64,000 nucleotides of DNA from Pseudomonas guariconensis (GCF_900102675.1 NZ_FMYX01000002.1:124001-188000), one strand, 5' to 3'. Positions 52,341-62,128 are shown, counted from the stretch's first letter. The notes: generated from the sequence alone by a model not told the origin. A program made the numbers and translations.

Positions 52341-52561
52341 CGAGCTCGCTGTTCAGGTTGAACCGGAAATTTTAACACAGGGTTTGTCCAGGGCACCCGT
52401 CGGGGCAGCACCAGACCCACATGACCAGCCTCTTCGCAGGCCGGCGCAATGCTTCTTGGCTTCGATCCCTGAAACAATCCAACGCCACCATCATGGTACT
52501 GGCGCGTTATTTTCGGCATTATTGCCGGTCATTTTGCTTGCCAGACGACAAGGCCCTACCC

Positions 52562-53167
52562 ATGCAATGCTCCCGGCTCTCCCAGGTCGACTTCGATCAG
52601 CTGACACTCGGTGCCAAGGTTCTAGAGGCAGATAGCTACGGCGCCAAAGTCTACCTGCTAGGGAATGGCAATATCCTTAAAATCTTCCGTCGCAAGCGTT
52701 TGATTTCATCTGCATTGTTGCGCCCCTACTCGCAACGCTTCGTCGAAAATGCGGCACGCCTGACGCAACTGGGGATCCCGACCCTGCAGGTGATCAGCCA
52801 CCACAAGCTCGAACTGCCAGGACGCACCGCCGTGCTGTACCGCCCACTGCCGGGCGAAACACTGCTGCAGCTGTCGCGCAAACCTGGGTTCAGTTGGGAC
52901 GCCCTTATGCCTCAACTGATCGAGTTGATCCGTCAGTTGCACCGTTCGGGCATTTATTTCCGCTCGTTGCACCTGGGTAACGTGGTGATGACACCCGACC
53001 AGCGCCTTGGGCTGATCGATGTGGCGGACATGCGCTTCCTGCGTGCACCGCTTTCGGCGCGAATGGTTCGGCGCAACGTCCAGCACATGGCGCGGTACAT
53101 CGAGCGAGAAAAACTCGCCAATCAGTTCCCCGTCGCCGATTTCGAGGCTGCCCTGCTGGCCCATTGA
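52562..53167 (+). CDS. Kinase-like LPS-cluster protein
   Basis: This 201-residue protein looks like a small member of the RIO/Bud32/WaaP-type kinase superfamily: Lys40 in ILKIFRRK, a catalytic-loop-like HRSGIYFRSLHLGNV, and Asp153 in LGLIDVADM. The loop has Ser135 where the catalytic Asp is normally found. Similar proteins at this locus are often labelled toluene tolerance proteins. The start at 52562 is chosen by AAGG upstream and the domain edge; the frame extends 47 codons further. It is divergent from msbA. Confidence 0.78.
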   Translation: MQCSRLSQVDFDQLTLGAKVLEADSYGAKVYLLGNGNILKIFRRKRLISSALLRPYSQRFVENAARLTQLGIPTLQVISHHKLELPGRTAVLYRPLPGETLLQLSRKPGFSWDALMPQLIELIRQLHRSGIYFRSLHLGNVVMTPDQRLGLIDVADMRFLRAPLSARMVRRNVQHMARYIEREKLANQFPVADFEAALLAH

Positions 53168-53295
53168 GGTCTGCTAATCGATAGCGGCTGTCAGGTCCTG
53201 GGGCCGCTTCGCCAGCACCTACCAAGACTGCGCTGGGCCGCACACCGGCCCGGGCGGCTGGAAGCCGCCGCCGAGCCCCAGGTAAAAGAAGCCGG

Positions 53296-54252
53296 TCAGA
53301 ATCCCAGTGCCAGGCGCAGACGCTGCCAACGGGTCAGCGGCGGATGCGGACGCAGCGCAGGTACCAGATGCTCGACGATGCTGCGTCCTACCTGGGCGAA
53401 GCTAAAGCGTGACACCGCAAGCTCACGACCATTACGGGCGATGCGCTCGGCAAGTTCGGGGTCGTTGCGCAGTACCGCCAATTTCTCCCGCAAGGTCGGA
53501 ATGCTGTCGTACAGCACCAAGTTGTGCATGTCCTCAAGACCCAGTGCACGGTTCTCCGCCTCGCCCTGGTCATAGGCCAGCAGCACGCAGCCACAGGCCA
53601 TGGCCTCGAAGTTCTTGATCATGTATTCGCCCATGCCCACATCGGCGCTGACGAAGAAGCGAATACGGTTGAGCGTATTGCAGTAATCCTCGCCGGACTT
53701 GGTGCGGGTGACCACCAGGTTCTCCACCTGACCCAGCTCATCGAGCAACGCCTTGCGACCACTGTAGGCGACGCTTCCAGTGCTGCCGACGAAGGCCAGC
53801 TCGATATCGCGCTCGCGCCCCTGGTCTGTGAGCAATTGCTCGTCGTAACCCTTGGGCACGAACACTGCGTCGAAACCTTCCTGGCGCAGGCGCTCGCTGA
53901 CCATATAGCCGGAGCTGATCACCCGAGCCCACGGCAACTGGCGATAATGCGCACTGAACTTGCCGGTGTACTTGCACGGTATGTAGTTCTGGTAGGCGTC
54001 GTGCTCGAGAATCACCAGGTTGGGCACGCTGCGGATGAACGGGACCTGGCGGATCTCCTGCTTGAAGCGTAGGAAGAACACGATCCGGTCATAGCGCGTG
54101 ACATCCACCTCGCGCTTGAAGTAGCGGCGCAGGTTGCGCTGGTCCTCGCTGCTCAGCCAGCGCAGGTCGCAATCGCAATTGGCGGCCACCCCATCGTACA
54201 GGCGGTCGAGGATCGCCCGTTGCTCCTTCTGCACCAGAAATAGGACTTTCAT
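53296..54252 (-). CDS. Ssg-like cell-surface glycosyltransferase
   Basis: This 318-residue GT-B glycosyltransferase has a CgeB-like C-terminal signature (FEAMACGCVLLAYDQGEAENRAL) and an N-terminal MKVLFLVQKEQ Rossmann strand. Position next to the PIG-L and Mig-14 genes corresponds to ssg (PA5001) of P. aeruginosa, which affects LPS and exopolysaccharide. The sugar is unknown. It is last in the carbamoyltransferase-to-ssg run. Confidence 0.85.
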   Translation of the reverse strand: MKVLFLVQKEQRAILDRLYDGVAANCDCDLRWLSSEDQRNLRRYFKREVDVTRYDRIVFFLRFKQEIRQVPFIRSVPNLVILEHDAYQNYIPCKYTGKFSAHYRQLPWARVISSGYMVSERLRQEGFDAVFVPKGYDEQLLTDQGRERDIELAFVGSTGSVAYSGRKALLDELGQVENLVVTRTKSGEDYCNTLNRIRFFVSADVGMGEYMIKNFEAMACGCVLLAYDQGEAENRALGLEDMHNLVLYDSIPTLREKLAVLRNDPELAERIARNGRELAVSRFSFAQVGRSIVEHLVPALRPHPPLTRWQRLRLALGF

Positions 54253-54280
54253 TGCTTTGCTTGGGCCTCTGCGCCTTCAA

Positions 54281-55696
54281 TCATTCGTCGCGCTCAAACG
54301 TGCGACGCCAGAACAGCTCGTGGCGGCGTACCGCCTTGCGGAAGAATTCGTTCTCGCCATAAGGCGATGGCTTGCGTCCGGCCAGCCAGCGTTGCAGGGC
54401 ACGCCGCAAGCGACGCTTGAACGGCGCGCTGGGCTGCAGGTCATGCATCATGCCCAAGGCCATGGCCTTGTCGCGTTGGATGGCAAGACTCAATACCTGG
54501 CTGCAGGGTGCCCAGACCTGGTCGGCACTCAACTGCGGGGGCAAGGCAACGCCGTCGCCGCTGTCACCCATCGGCCAGCGGTCATTGTCGTGCAGGTGGT
54601 TGGCGTAGCACAGCAGCGTCTCGGGCTGCCAGTCCAGGCCCTGCAACGCTTCGAGCACCGCCGCTTGGGCACAGATGTGATCCGGATGTGGATCGAGCTG
54701 TGGATGTGGCATCACCAGCACCTGGGGCCGCGCCCGCTCCAGGACGGCGCGCAGATCGGCCAGTAGGTTGTTCCAGGTCGGTGCACCATCGGCATCACCT
54801 GGCAAGTCGAAGGGGTTGAATCGGCGGAAGGGGCGGATGTCGGCCATGTCCGCCTCACGCGAGCCCACCGGCATGTCCGGCGCCGCTTGCATCGCCGGCA
54901 ATTGCAGACAGAAATAGCCCAACTGCACACAGCGCGACTCAGGCACGCCCGCCCAGCGCGGCACCGCGATGCTGTCCCAGGCGCGCAGACGGCCCTTCAG
55001 GCGCGCCGCCTCAGCCTTGGGCAGGCCCATCTGCTGATAGTGCTCGGCCTCGATCTCACCTGCGGTCAGGGTGACCACCCAGGCTTCTTCGGCCTGGCTA
55101 TACAGGCCATAGGCAGCAAGCTCAGCGTCATCTGCATGGGGTGCGATGACCATCACACGGCGCTTGTGCAATTCGACCGAGGGGGTTATCCACAGGCGAG
55201 GCTCGCCGACCAGCCGACAGTGGCGACCGCGCAAACGCAAGACACCCGCCATCAGGGGCGCGGCGAAACCGGTCAGGTTCAGGAAGCGGACACCATCGAC
55301 GCCGCGTTCGAAAGTCTGGCAGTCCTGCTCGGACTCACCATCAAGCAGCACCTGCGGGTCGAGAAAACGCCCCAACCAGTTGGCTTTGACCCGTACTTCG
55401 AGGATCAGCGTCTCATCGCCTGCCAGTGGCACATCGACCTGGAGCCGGTCACCCTGAAGCCGCGCAGCGGCCTGGCGGGTCAATTCGCCGAAGCGGTAGG
55501 CATAGTCTTCGGAGGGCGAATAGAACAGGTGATCAGCGAACCAGGCCTCGTGGGCAATCCACACCAGCGGCAATAGCACCAGTGGCAGCCACCACCAAGT
55601 CAATACCCCCAGGGCGGCCAGCACCATGAGCCCGGCCAGCAGCCCCAGGCGCTTGTTGCGCCGATGGCGTTTGAGCAACTGCTGCTTGCGGCTCAC
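54281..55696 (-). CDS. dnpA: DnpA-like PIG-L deacetylase
   Basis: This is a 471-residue PIG-L family de-N-acetylase with two N-terminal membrane helices (about 17-52). The zinc and catalytic motifs are PHADDAELA at about 187 and HPHPQLDPHPDH further on. P. aeruginosa DnpA (PA5002), at the same locus, influences antibiotic persistence and is thought to deacetylate a core sugar. The start is GTG at 55696, overlapping the mig-14 stop (GTGA); the longer open frame lies inside mig-14. Confidence 0.88.
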   Translation of the reverse strand: MSRKQQLLKRHRRNKRLGLLAGLMVLAALGVLTWWWLPLVLLPLVWIAHEAWFADHLFYSPSEDYAYRFGELTRQAAARLQGDRLQVDVPLAGDETLILEVRVKANWLGRFLDPQVLLDGESEQDCQTFERGVDGVRFLNLTGFAAPLMAGVLRLRGRHCRLVGEPRLWITPSVELHKRRVMVIAPHADDAELAAYGLYSQAEEAWVVTLTAGEIEAEHYQQMGLPKAEAARLKGRLRAWDSIAVPRWAGVPESRCVQLGYFCLQLPAMQAAPDMPVGSREADMADIRPFRRFNPFDLPGDADGAPTWNNLLADLRAVLERARPQVLVMPHPQLDPHPDHICAQAAVLEALQGLDWQPETLLCYANHLHDNDRWPMGDSGDGVALPPQLSADQVWAPCSQVLSLAIQRDKAMALGMMHDLQPSAPFKRRLRRALQRWLAGRKPSPYGENEFFRKAVRRHELFWRRTFERDE

Positions 55697-56589
55697 GACT
55701 GGAACACCGGCACCGGGTTGCACCAGCGGTCCTTGTACTCGCGGTCGGCGCGACCGAAGGAGAATCGCAGCGGTTTGTTGCGCGCCCTGGCGTCCTCCCA
55801 GGCAGCCTGGGTATTGAGGAAGCTCAGGACGCTGCCCGGGCTGAAGGCCTTGGTCTCTGGGTCGACCCCGCCGTTGATGTATTCGACGCTGATCCATTCC
55901 GGCGCCTCGACCCGGTACACCAGCTGGATCGCGATCGGCGCCCCATCGAGCAGCAACACTGAGCCGATCAACAGGTCACGCAGGCGCTCCAGCACCTCAG
56001 CCATACGCGCCGCGCCCGTGGCCGGGAACCCCCAGCGGCGCATGAACAGGTCGCAGTAGATGGCGGCAATTTCGGTCGCGCTGAAGTCGCTGATCGGCCG
56101 CACCACACCGCCCGCCTCTTCCAGCAGGCGCAGCTCGCGGCGCTGGTTGTAACGGAACTTCTTCGACAAGTCTTCATGGGCACGGGCCATGGCCAGCTGC
56201 TCGGCTTGCGCCTTGAGCCCAGTGAATCGACCTTGGTTCAACTCGGAAAGATAACGCGCTGCATGGCGCAGTGGCGCACCGGCATCGGGAGCTGCGGGCA
56301 GGATGATTTCCGCATTGCCCAGGTCGAACAGGCCCTTCTTACCGTGGCGCTTGAGCACGTCCTTGGACAGCGCCAGGTGACGCCCCCAAGTTGGAATAGC
56401 AGCCTTGAGCTCGCCAGCGTGGTGCCAACCCAGGTAACGCACAGGGATCTGCGCCAGGTCCGCCAATTGCTCGACCACCTGCGGATGGGTGGCGACACTG
56501 CCGCCGAAACGATGCCAGGCATCGGCGTAGGCCTGACCGTCGATGACGGACCAGCCGCGCTCGCGCAGGGCCCGGATATGATTGAGCAT
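55693..56589 (-). CDS. mig-14: Mig-14 family protein
   Basis: This 298-residue protein belongs to the Mig-14 family, which promotes resistance to antimicrobial peptides in Salmonella and Pseudomonas. It looks like a FemAB/GNAT-type acyl- or aminoacyl-transferase fold (YNQRRELRLLEEAGG, FMRRWGFPATG, EYINGGVDPETKAFSPG). The ATG at 56589, with GGAGG four bases upstream, overlaps the last base of the preceding glycosyltransferase stop. Its target is probably the LPS core or lipid A region, inferred from position. Confidence 0.9.
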   Translation of the reverse strand: MLNHIRALRERGWSVIDGQAYADAWHRFGGSVATHPQVVEQLADLAQIPVRYLGWHHAGELKAAIPTWGRHLALSKDVLKRHGKKGLFDLGNAEIILPAAPDAGAPLRHAARYLSELNQGRFTGLKAQAEQLAMARAHEDLSKKFRYNQRRELRLLEEAGGVVRPISDFSATEIAAIYCDLFMRRWGFPATGAARMAEVLERLRDLLIGSVLLLDGAPIAIQLVYRVEAPEWISVEYINGGVDPETKAFSPGSVLSFLNTQAAWEDARARNKPLRFSFGRADREYKDRWCNPVPVFQS

Positions 56590-57719
56590 CACGCCTCCGC
56601 CACCAATGCCCGCACCTGCGGCAAGGCCCAGAAGGCCTCGCGTACGGCCTGGTCGGAAAATCGCTCATGCAGGCGTTGTAGCATGTGCTCGGCGCACGCC
56701 TGGCGCTGCGCCGCATCCAGCCCGGCCATATGCTTCAGGCCTTGGGCCAGCTGAGCGGCATCCCCAAGCGGGAACAGCACGCCCACACCTTCAACCACCT
56801 CGAGGGCTCCACCACACGCCGTGGCGAGCAGCGGTACGCCGGCAACCATCGCCTCCAGCAGAACCATGCCGAACGGCTCATGGTCGGAGCTCAGGGCGAA
56901 CACGTCGAACGCCTGGAAATAGCGCCGCGCATTGGGCACCTGGCCCAGAAAATCCACCTGACCGGCAATACCCAGCTGCGCCGCCTGCGCTTTGAGCGCA
57001 GCTTCCAGGCGGCCCTCTCCCAGGATCGCCAGACGGGCGCCAGCTGGCAGATCGGGTAGCGCCTCGGCAAAGCCGCGAAGCAAAGTGGCCTGGTCCTTGT
57101 CGGGATGCAGGCGACCGACGTTGCCGACGACCCAGGCCTGCGGATCGAGCCCCAGCGCCCGGCGCGCCTCCTCACGAGGCACCAGGCCGGCCTGCAGCCC
57201 CTGGACATCGATGCGGTTGTACAGTGTCTGGATTCGCTCGACCGGCCACTGCGCCAGGCAATGGCGCATGTCGTCACGCACCGCATCGGAAACGCCGAGC
57301 AGGCTCAGACGCTTTTTGAACAGGTTGGCGAACAGGCGCCGACCGCCGCGCTGGTAGTCACCGAACGCATGGTGCACGCCGATCACCGGCAAGCGGGTAC
57401 CCAGCAGCGCCACATAGATCGGCTTGAAGCGGTGGGCGATGCAGAAGCTGAAGTCGCGGGCCGCGGCGATCTTGCGCAACGCGGCGATCGCGCCCAGCTT
57501 CAGGCCACGTACGGCCTTGGAGCTGAACTCCAGAAACAGCACTTCGTCCGACGCGCAACCTGCGGCTACCTGGGGGTCGGCCTTTCCGGTGAGAAAGACC
57601 GTGGTGACCTTGAAGCCGCTGCCCTGGAACAGACTGGCATATTGACGGGCGCAATCGAGGAATGGCCCGTCATAGCCGTGGCAGAACTGCAGGACGCGCC
57701 GTTCAGAGCGGTTGGTCAT
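56589..57719 (-). CDS. WapH-like glycosyltransferase
   Basis: This 376-residue GT4-type glycosyltransferase has a GT-B fold. The donor site shows VGNVGRLHPDKDQATLLRGF and the E-x7-E motif HEPFGMVLLEAMVAGVPL. At this position in P. aeruginosa lies wapH, a core hexose transferase; the assignment is by synteny. The start overlaps the carbamoyltransferase 3' end by 17 bp. Confidence 0.88.
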   Translation of the reverse strand: MTNRSERRVLQFCHGYDGPFLDCARQYASLFQGSGFKVTTVFLTGKADPQVAAGCASDEVLFLEFSSKAVRGLKLGAIAALRKIAAARDFSFCIAHRFKPIYVALLGTRLPVIGVHHAFGDYQRGGRRLFANLFKKRLSLLGVSDAVRDDMRHCLAQWPVERIQTLYNRIDVQGLQAGLVPREEARRALGLDPQAWVVGNVGRLHPDKDQATLLRGFAEALPDLPAGARLAILGEGRLEAALKAQAAQLGIAGQVDFLGQVPNARRYFQAFDVFALSSDHEPFGMVLLEAMVAGVPLLATACGGALEVVEGVGVLFPLGDAAQLAQGLKHMAGLDAAQRQACAEHMLQRLHERFSDQAVREAFWALPQVRALVAEA

Positions 57720-59460
57720 AAGGCGCCGCGCCGTCCTTGACTACCAGGATGTCCTCCATGATCAGGTACTGCAGGTCCGAGCCGAAGAACATGTTCAGGG
57801 CATCGGTCGGCGAGCAGATCATGGGTTCGCCACGGCGGTTGAGCGACGTGTTCAGCGACACGCCGTTGCCGGTCAGGTCCTCGAGGGCCTTCATCATGTC
57901 GTAGTAACGCGGGTTGTATTCACGCTTGAGCACCTGGGCGCGAGAGGTGCCGTCCTCATGGACCACCTCTGGTACACGGGTTTTCCATTCCTCGGCGACC
58001 TCGAAGGTGAAGGTCATGAACGGCGCGGGGTGATCGACCTTGATCATCTGCGGCCCTACAGTGTCGAGCATCGACGGGCAGAAGGGTCTCCAGCGCTCGC
58101 GGAACTTGATCTGCTCATTGATCCGGTCGGCCACGCCCGGCACGCTCGGGCAACCGATGATCGAACGACCACCCAGCGCACGCGGGCCGAACTCCATGCG
58201 GCCCTGGAACCAGGCCACTGGGTTGCCATCGACCATGATCTTGGCGATGCGCTGCGGCATATCGTCGATCTTGCGCCATTTCGGTGCATTTGGATGACGG
58301 GCACAGGCGGCGATCACGTCTTCGTTGGAGTACGAAGGGCCGAGGTAGACGTGCTCCATCTTCTCGACCGGCACGCCGCGGGCGTGGGAAACATACGCTG
58401 CGGCACCGACGGCGGTACCGGCATCGCCCGAGGCAGGCTGCACGAACAGTTCCTTGACGTCTGGGCGGGCGATGATTTTCTGGTTGAGCTTGACGTTCAG
58501 CGCGCAACCGCCGGCGAAGGCGAGTTTGCCACCCTGCTTGAGGATGTCGCCCAGGTAGTAGTCAATCATTTGCAGCGCGAGCTTCTCGAACAGCGCCTGC
58601 ATGCTCGCGGCGTAGTGGATGTATGGCTCGTCGGCGATGTCGCCTTCGCGCTTGGGCCCCAGCCACTCGATCAGCTTGGGCGAGAAGTAGAAACCTTTGC
58701 CCTTCTCTTTATAGCGGCGCAGGCCAATGACGTTGGCGTACTCGGTGTTGATCACCAGCTCGCCGTTCTCGAAGCTGGCCAGACGGGAGAAGTCATACTT
58801 GCTGGCGTCGCCATAGGGCGCCATGCCCATGACCTTGAATTCGCCATCGAGCATCTCGAAACCGAGGAACTCGGTGATCGCGCCATACAGGCCACCCAGG
58901 GAGTCCGGATCGTAGAACTCCTTGATCTTGTGGATCTTGCCGTTCTCGCCGTAGCCGAAGAAGGTGGTGGCGTACTCGCCCTTGCCGTCGATACCCAGGA
59001 TCGCGGTCTTTTCCTTGAAGCCCGAGCAGTGGTAGGCGCTGGAGGCGTGGGCCAGGTGGTGTTCGACCGGTTCGATCTTGATCTTCTTCGGGTCGAAGCC
59101 CAGCTGCTCCAGGCACCAGACGATCTTCTTGCGGTAACGCTTGTAGCGACGGTTGCCCATCAGGATCGCGTCGAGGGCGCGGTCCGGGGCGTACCAGTAG
59201 CGCTTGGCATAGTGCCAGCGCGCCTTGCCGAACAGGCTGATGGGGGCGAACGGAATGGCCACTACGTCGACGTCGGACGGCTTGATGCCGGCCTGCTCCA
59301 GGCAGAACTTCGCCGACTCGTAGGGCATGCGGTTCTTCGCATGCTTGTCACGCACGAAGCGCTCTTCTTCGGCGGCGGCAACCAGTTTGCCGTCGATGTA
59401 CAGGGCCGCGGAAGGGTCATGGCTAAGGGCGCCGGACAGGCCAAGAATCGTCAATGCCAA
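57703..59460 (-). CDS. LPS core carbamoyltransferase (NodU/CmcH family)
   Basis: This 585-residue O-carbamoyltransferase has an actin-like N-terminal half with EHHLAHASSAYHCSGF and a YrdC-like C-terminal half with GRMEFGPRALGGRSI and NTSLNRRGEP. The P. aeruginosa core has a 7-O-carbamoylated heptose, and its orthologue at this locus is called wapO; that is the likely role. The start is TTG, supported by AGAGG about eight bases upstream. It heads the wapH-mig-14-dnpA-ssg run. Confidence 0.9.
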   Translation of the reverse strand: MALTILGLSGALSHDPSAALYIDGKLVAAAEEERFVRDKHAKNRMPYESAKFCLEQAGIKPSDVDVVAIPFAPISLFGKARWHYAKRYWYAPDRALDAILMGNRRYKRYRKKIVWCLEQLGFDPKKIKIEPVEHHLAHASSAYHCSGFKEKTAILGIDGKGEYATTFFGYGENGKIHKIKEFYDPDSLGGLYGAITEFLGFEMLDGEFKVMGMAPYGDASKYDFSRLASFENGELVINTEYANVIGLRRYKEKGKGFYFSPKLIEWLGPKREGDIADEPYIHYAASMQALFEKLALQMIDYYLGDILKQGGKLAFAGGCALNVKLNQKIIARPDVKELFVQPASGDAGTAVGAAAYVSHARGVPVEKMEHVYLGPSYSNEDVIAACARHPNAPKWRKIDDMPQRIAKIMVDGNPVAWFQGRMEFGPRALGGRSIIGCPSVPGVADRINEQIKFRERWRPFCPSMLDTVGPQMIKVDHPAPFMTFTFEVAEEWKTRVPEVVHEDGTSRAQVLKREYNPRYYDMMKALEDLTGNGVSLNTSLNRRGEPMICSPTDALNMFFGSDLQYLIMEDILVVKDGAAPYDQPL

Positions 59461-59636
59461 GGGTCTAGCCTCTTCTTTCGGTAGGGATGCGCCATCGGCC
59501 TTGCAGGCGGATGGCGGCTAAAGGGCGGAATTATAACGCAAACAGCAGGGGGTGCGATTGCTGGAAGGGGCTACAGGAAGCAGCGCTGTACCACGAGCGA
59601 GTTCGCAGCCTGGCATGGCTGCGCAACAGGCCCTTG

Positions 59637-60473
59637 TCACTCGGCGATCAGCCAGTCCATCCGGAAGCTGCCGGCCGTTTGCGCCAGCTCCTTGGCCAAC
59701 CACGGCAACAGCTCGCGCAGCTCCTCTTCCAGCCCCCACGGCGGGTTGGCGATAGCCAGGCCCGAGCCATTGAGACCCTGGGGGCTGTCCTGATGATGGA
59801 CATACAACTCGACCCGCAGCAGCTTGGGCGCCCCGGTGCTGGTGAGGTCTTGATAGAACCGCGTGAGCGATCGCTGATCCTTGATCGGGTACCAGATCGC
59901 AGCGACGGTCTGGCGCATGCGGCCGATCGCCTCTTTCATCGCCACGGTGCAGCGCTTGAGCTCATCGGCCTGCTCGAAAGGCGGGTCGATCAACATCACC
60001 GCGCGCTTCTCCTGCACCGGCAGCAATGCCCGAGGCACGTGCCAGCCCTCGCCCAGGTGCACGACCACCCGCGGGTCTTTCTTCATGTTTTCCTTGAGCA
60101 GCGGGCCGTCTTCGGGGTGCTTCTCGTTGAGTAGCGCCCGATCCTGCTGACGCATCAGGCGCCGCGCCAGCTCCGGGGATCCGGGGTAATAGCGCAGCTC
60201 GCCGTCCGGATTCAGGCGTTTGATGATTCGCAGGTAGTCAGCGGTGACGGTCGGCAGGTCTTCGCGATTCCACAGTCGGGCGACACCTTCGAGGTACTCA
60301 CCGGTGCGGGTCGCCTGGTCGCCCTGCAAATCATACAGACCAAGGCCGGCATGGGTATCGATGTAGGCGAACGGCTGCTCCTTGCGCGACATCAGGGCGA
60401 TGAGGCGAGTCAGCACGATGTGCTTGAGGACGTCGGCGTGATTACCGGCGTGGAAGGCGTGACGATAGTTCAT
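59637..60473 (-). CDS. rlmJ: 23S rRNA m6A2030 methyltransferase
   Basis: RlmJ methylates A2030 of 23S rRNA. The 278-residue protein has the family N terminus MNYRHAFHAGNHADVLKH, the SAM motif YIDTHAGLGLYDL and the amino-methyltransferase motif DPPFEQ. GGAG lies five bases before the ATG. The 176 bp between it and the carbamoyltransferase hold nothing clear. Confidence 0.96.
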   Translation of the reverse strand: MNYRHAFHAGNHADVLKHIVLTRLIALMSRKEQPFAYIDTHAGLGLYDLQGDQATRTGEYLEGVARLWNREDLPTVTADYLRIIKRLNPDGELRYYPGSPELARRLMRQQDRALLNEKHPEDGPLLKENMKKDPRVVVHLGEGWHVPRALLPVQEKRAVMLIDPPFEQADELKRCTVAMKEAIGRMRQTVAAIWYPIKDQRSLTRFYQDLTSTGAPKLLRVELYVHHQDSPQGLNGSGLAIANPPWGLEEELRELLPWLAKELAQTAGSFRMDWLIAE

Positions 60474-60550
60474 GGCAACTCCTGCGGGGGCGACAAGTTT
60501 ACCTTGTCAGGCAGGCGGAGTCAGGCCTGGCTGTCGATCGGCGCATGCTG

Positions 60551-60611
60551 CACTCGCGGTCAAGCCCGCCCCCAGGCAACTGGAGCCTGTGGGAGCGGAC
60601 TTGCCGCGAAC
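60551..60611. repeat. Inverted pair of REP elements between rlmJ and putP
   Basis: CGCGGTCAAGCCCGCCCCCAGG and the opposite copy CCTGTGGGAGCGGACTTGCCGCGAA match the putida REP core and can pair. They sit about 25 bases past the putP stop. Confidence 0.8.
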
Positions 60612-60634
60612 AAAGCAGTTGTCCTAACGCAGGA

Positions 60635-62113
60635 TCACTTCTCGGCGTGATACGCCGCGTCGGCTTTCTCGAAGCGCGACACCATGCTGCCGGTCGGGGC
60701 ACCCAGCTTGCTCACCACTACGATGGCGATGCTGGCGAACAGGAAGCCCGGGATGATTTCGTACAGACCCAGCCCAACGTAGTTCTTCCACAGAATCACC
60801 GTCAGGGCGCCGACCACGATACCGGCCAGTGCGCCGTTGCGGGTCATGCCCTTCCACAGCACGGAGATCAGCACGACCGGACCGAAAGCGGCACCGAAAC
60901 CTGCCCATGCGTAGGCCACCAGGCCCAGTACGCGGTTTTCCGGATTGGCGGCCATGGCGATGGCGATCAGAGCCACAGCCAGCACCATCAGGCGGCCGAC
61001 CCAGACCAGTTCACGCTGGGAAGCATTCTTGCGCAGGAAGGATTTGTAGAAATCTTCGGTCAGCGCGCTGGAGCACACCAGCAGCTGGCAGCTCAGGGTA
61101 CTCATCACCGCAGCCAGGATGGCCGACAGCAAAACACCCGCGATCCAGGGGTTGAACAGGATCTTGGCCAGCTCGATGAACACACGCTCATGGTTCTCGG
61201 TGACGGGACCTGCGACCTCAGGGTGAGCCGAGAAGTAGGCGATACCGAAGAAACCGACGGCGCAGGTACCGGCCAGGCACAGGATCATCCAGGTCATGGA
61301 GATGCGACGGGCCTTGGCGATCGACTTGACCGAGTCGGCGGCCATGAAACGCGCCAGGATGTGAGGCTGGCCGAAGTAGCCAAGGCCCCAGCCCATCAGC
61401 GAGATGATGCCAATGAAGGTCGCGCCGCGGAACATGTCGAAGTTGGCGGGGTTCTGCGCTTCGATGGCCAGGAAGGTAGTGTCAAAGCCACCCGTGGAGA
61501 TCAGCACGATGATCGGAGTGAGGATCAGCGCGAAGATCATCAGCGAAGCCTGTACGGTGTCGGTCCAGCTGACCGCCAGGAAGCCACCGACGAAGGTGTA
61601 GGCGATAGTAGCGGCCGCGCCGGCCCACAGGGCGGTCTCGTAAGGCATGCCGAAGGTGCTTTCGAACAGGCGGGCACCGGCAACGATGCCGGAGGCGCAG
61701 TAGATGGTGAAGAACACCAGGATGACGATCGCCGAGATGACCCGCAGCAGACCGCTGTTGTCTTCGAAACGGCTGGAGAAGTAGTCCGGCAGGGTCAGGG
61801 CATCGCCATTGAACTCGGTCTGCACACGTAGGCGACCGGCGACGAACAGCCAGTTGAGGTAGGCGCCGACGGTCAGGCCGATGGCGATCCAGGCTTCGGA
61901 AAGACCCGCGAAATAGATAGCGCCCGGCAGGCCCATCAGCAGCCAGCCGCTCATGTCGGAGGCGCCGGCGGAAAGCGCGGTGACCACGCTACCAAGGCTG
62001 CGACCGCCCAGGATGTAGTCGGAGAGGTTCTTGGTGGAGCGATAGGCGGCGAAGCCGATCAGCACCATTGCCGCAATGTAGATCACGAAGGTGATCGTGA
62101 GTGGATTGCCCAT
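60635..62113 (-). CDS. putP: Sodium/proline symporter
   Basis: PutP imports proline with sodium. The 492-residue protein has the SSS-family pattern of about 13 helices, including the conserved sodium-site segments GASDMSGWLLMGLPGA and ILAAVMSTLSCQLLVCSSAL. AGGG lies eight bases upstream of the ATG. A match to the Hfq/Crc motif AANAANAA lies 15 bases upstream. It is divergent from putA across a 354-bp control region. Confidence 0.97.
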   Translation of the reverse strand: MGNPLTITFVIYIAAMVLIGFAAYRSTKNLSDYILGGRSLGSVVTALSAGASDMSGWLLMGLPGAIYFAGLSEAWIAIGLTVGAYLNWLFVAGRLRVQTEFNGDALTLPDYFSSRFEDNSGLLRVISAIVILVFFTIYCASGIVAGARLFESTFGMPYETALWAGAAATIAYTFVGGFLAVSWTDTVQASLMIFALILTPIIVLISTGGFDTTFLAIEAQNPANFDMFRGATFIGIISLMGWGLGYFGQPHILARFMAADSVKSIAKARRISMTWMILCLAGTCAVGFFGIAYFSAHPEVAGPVTENHERVFIELAKILFNPWIAGVLLSAILAAVMSTLSCQLLVCSSALTEDFYKSFLRKNASQRELVWVGRLMVLAVALIAIAMAANPENRVLGLVAYAWAGFGAAFGPVVLISVLWKGMTRNGALAGIVVGALTVILWKNYVGLGLYEIIPGFLFASIAIVVVSKLGAPTGSMVSRFEKADAAYHAEK

Positions 62114-62128
62114 GGTTGTGCCCTGGCG

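Noticed and set aside
54281..55897. 538-codon form of the PIG-L protein
   Set aside because: Its first 67 codons lie inside mig-14 in another frame; the GTGA overlap start is much more plausible.
57712..59484. 590-codon open frame on the plus strand
   Set aside because: It is the exact antisense of the carbamoyltransferase gene. Long antisense frames are common in high-GC Pseudomonas genes, and the protein has no recognisable domain or ribosome site.
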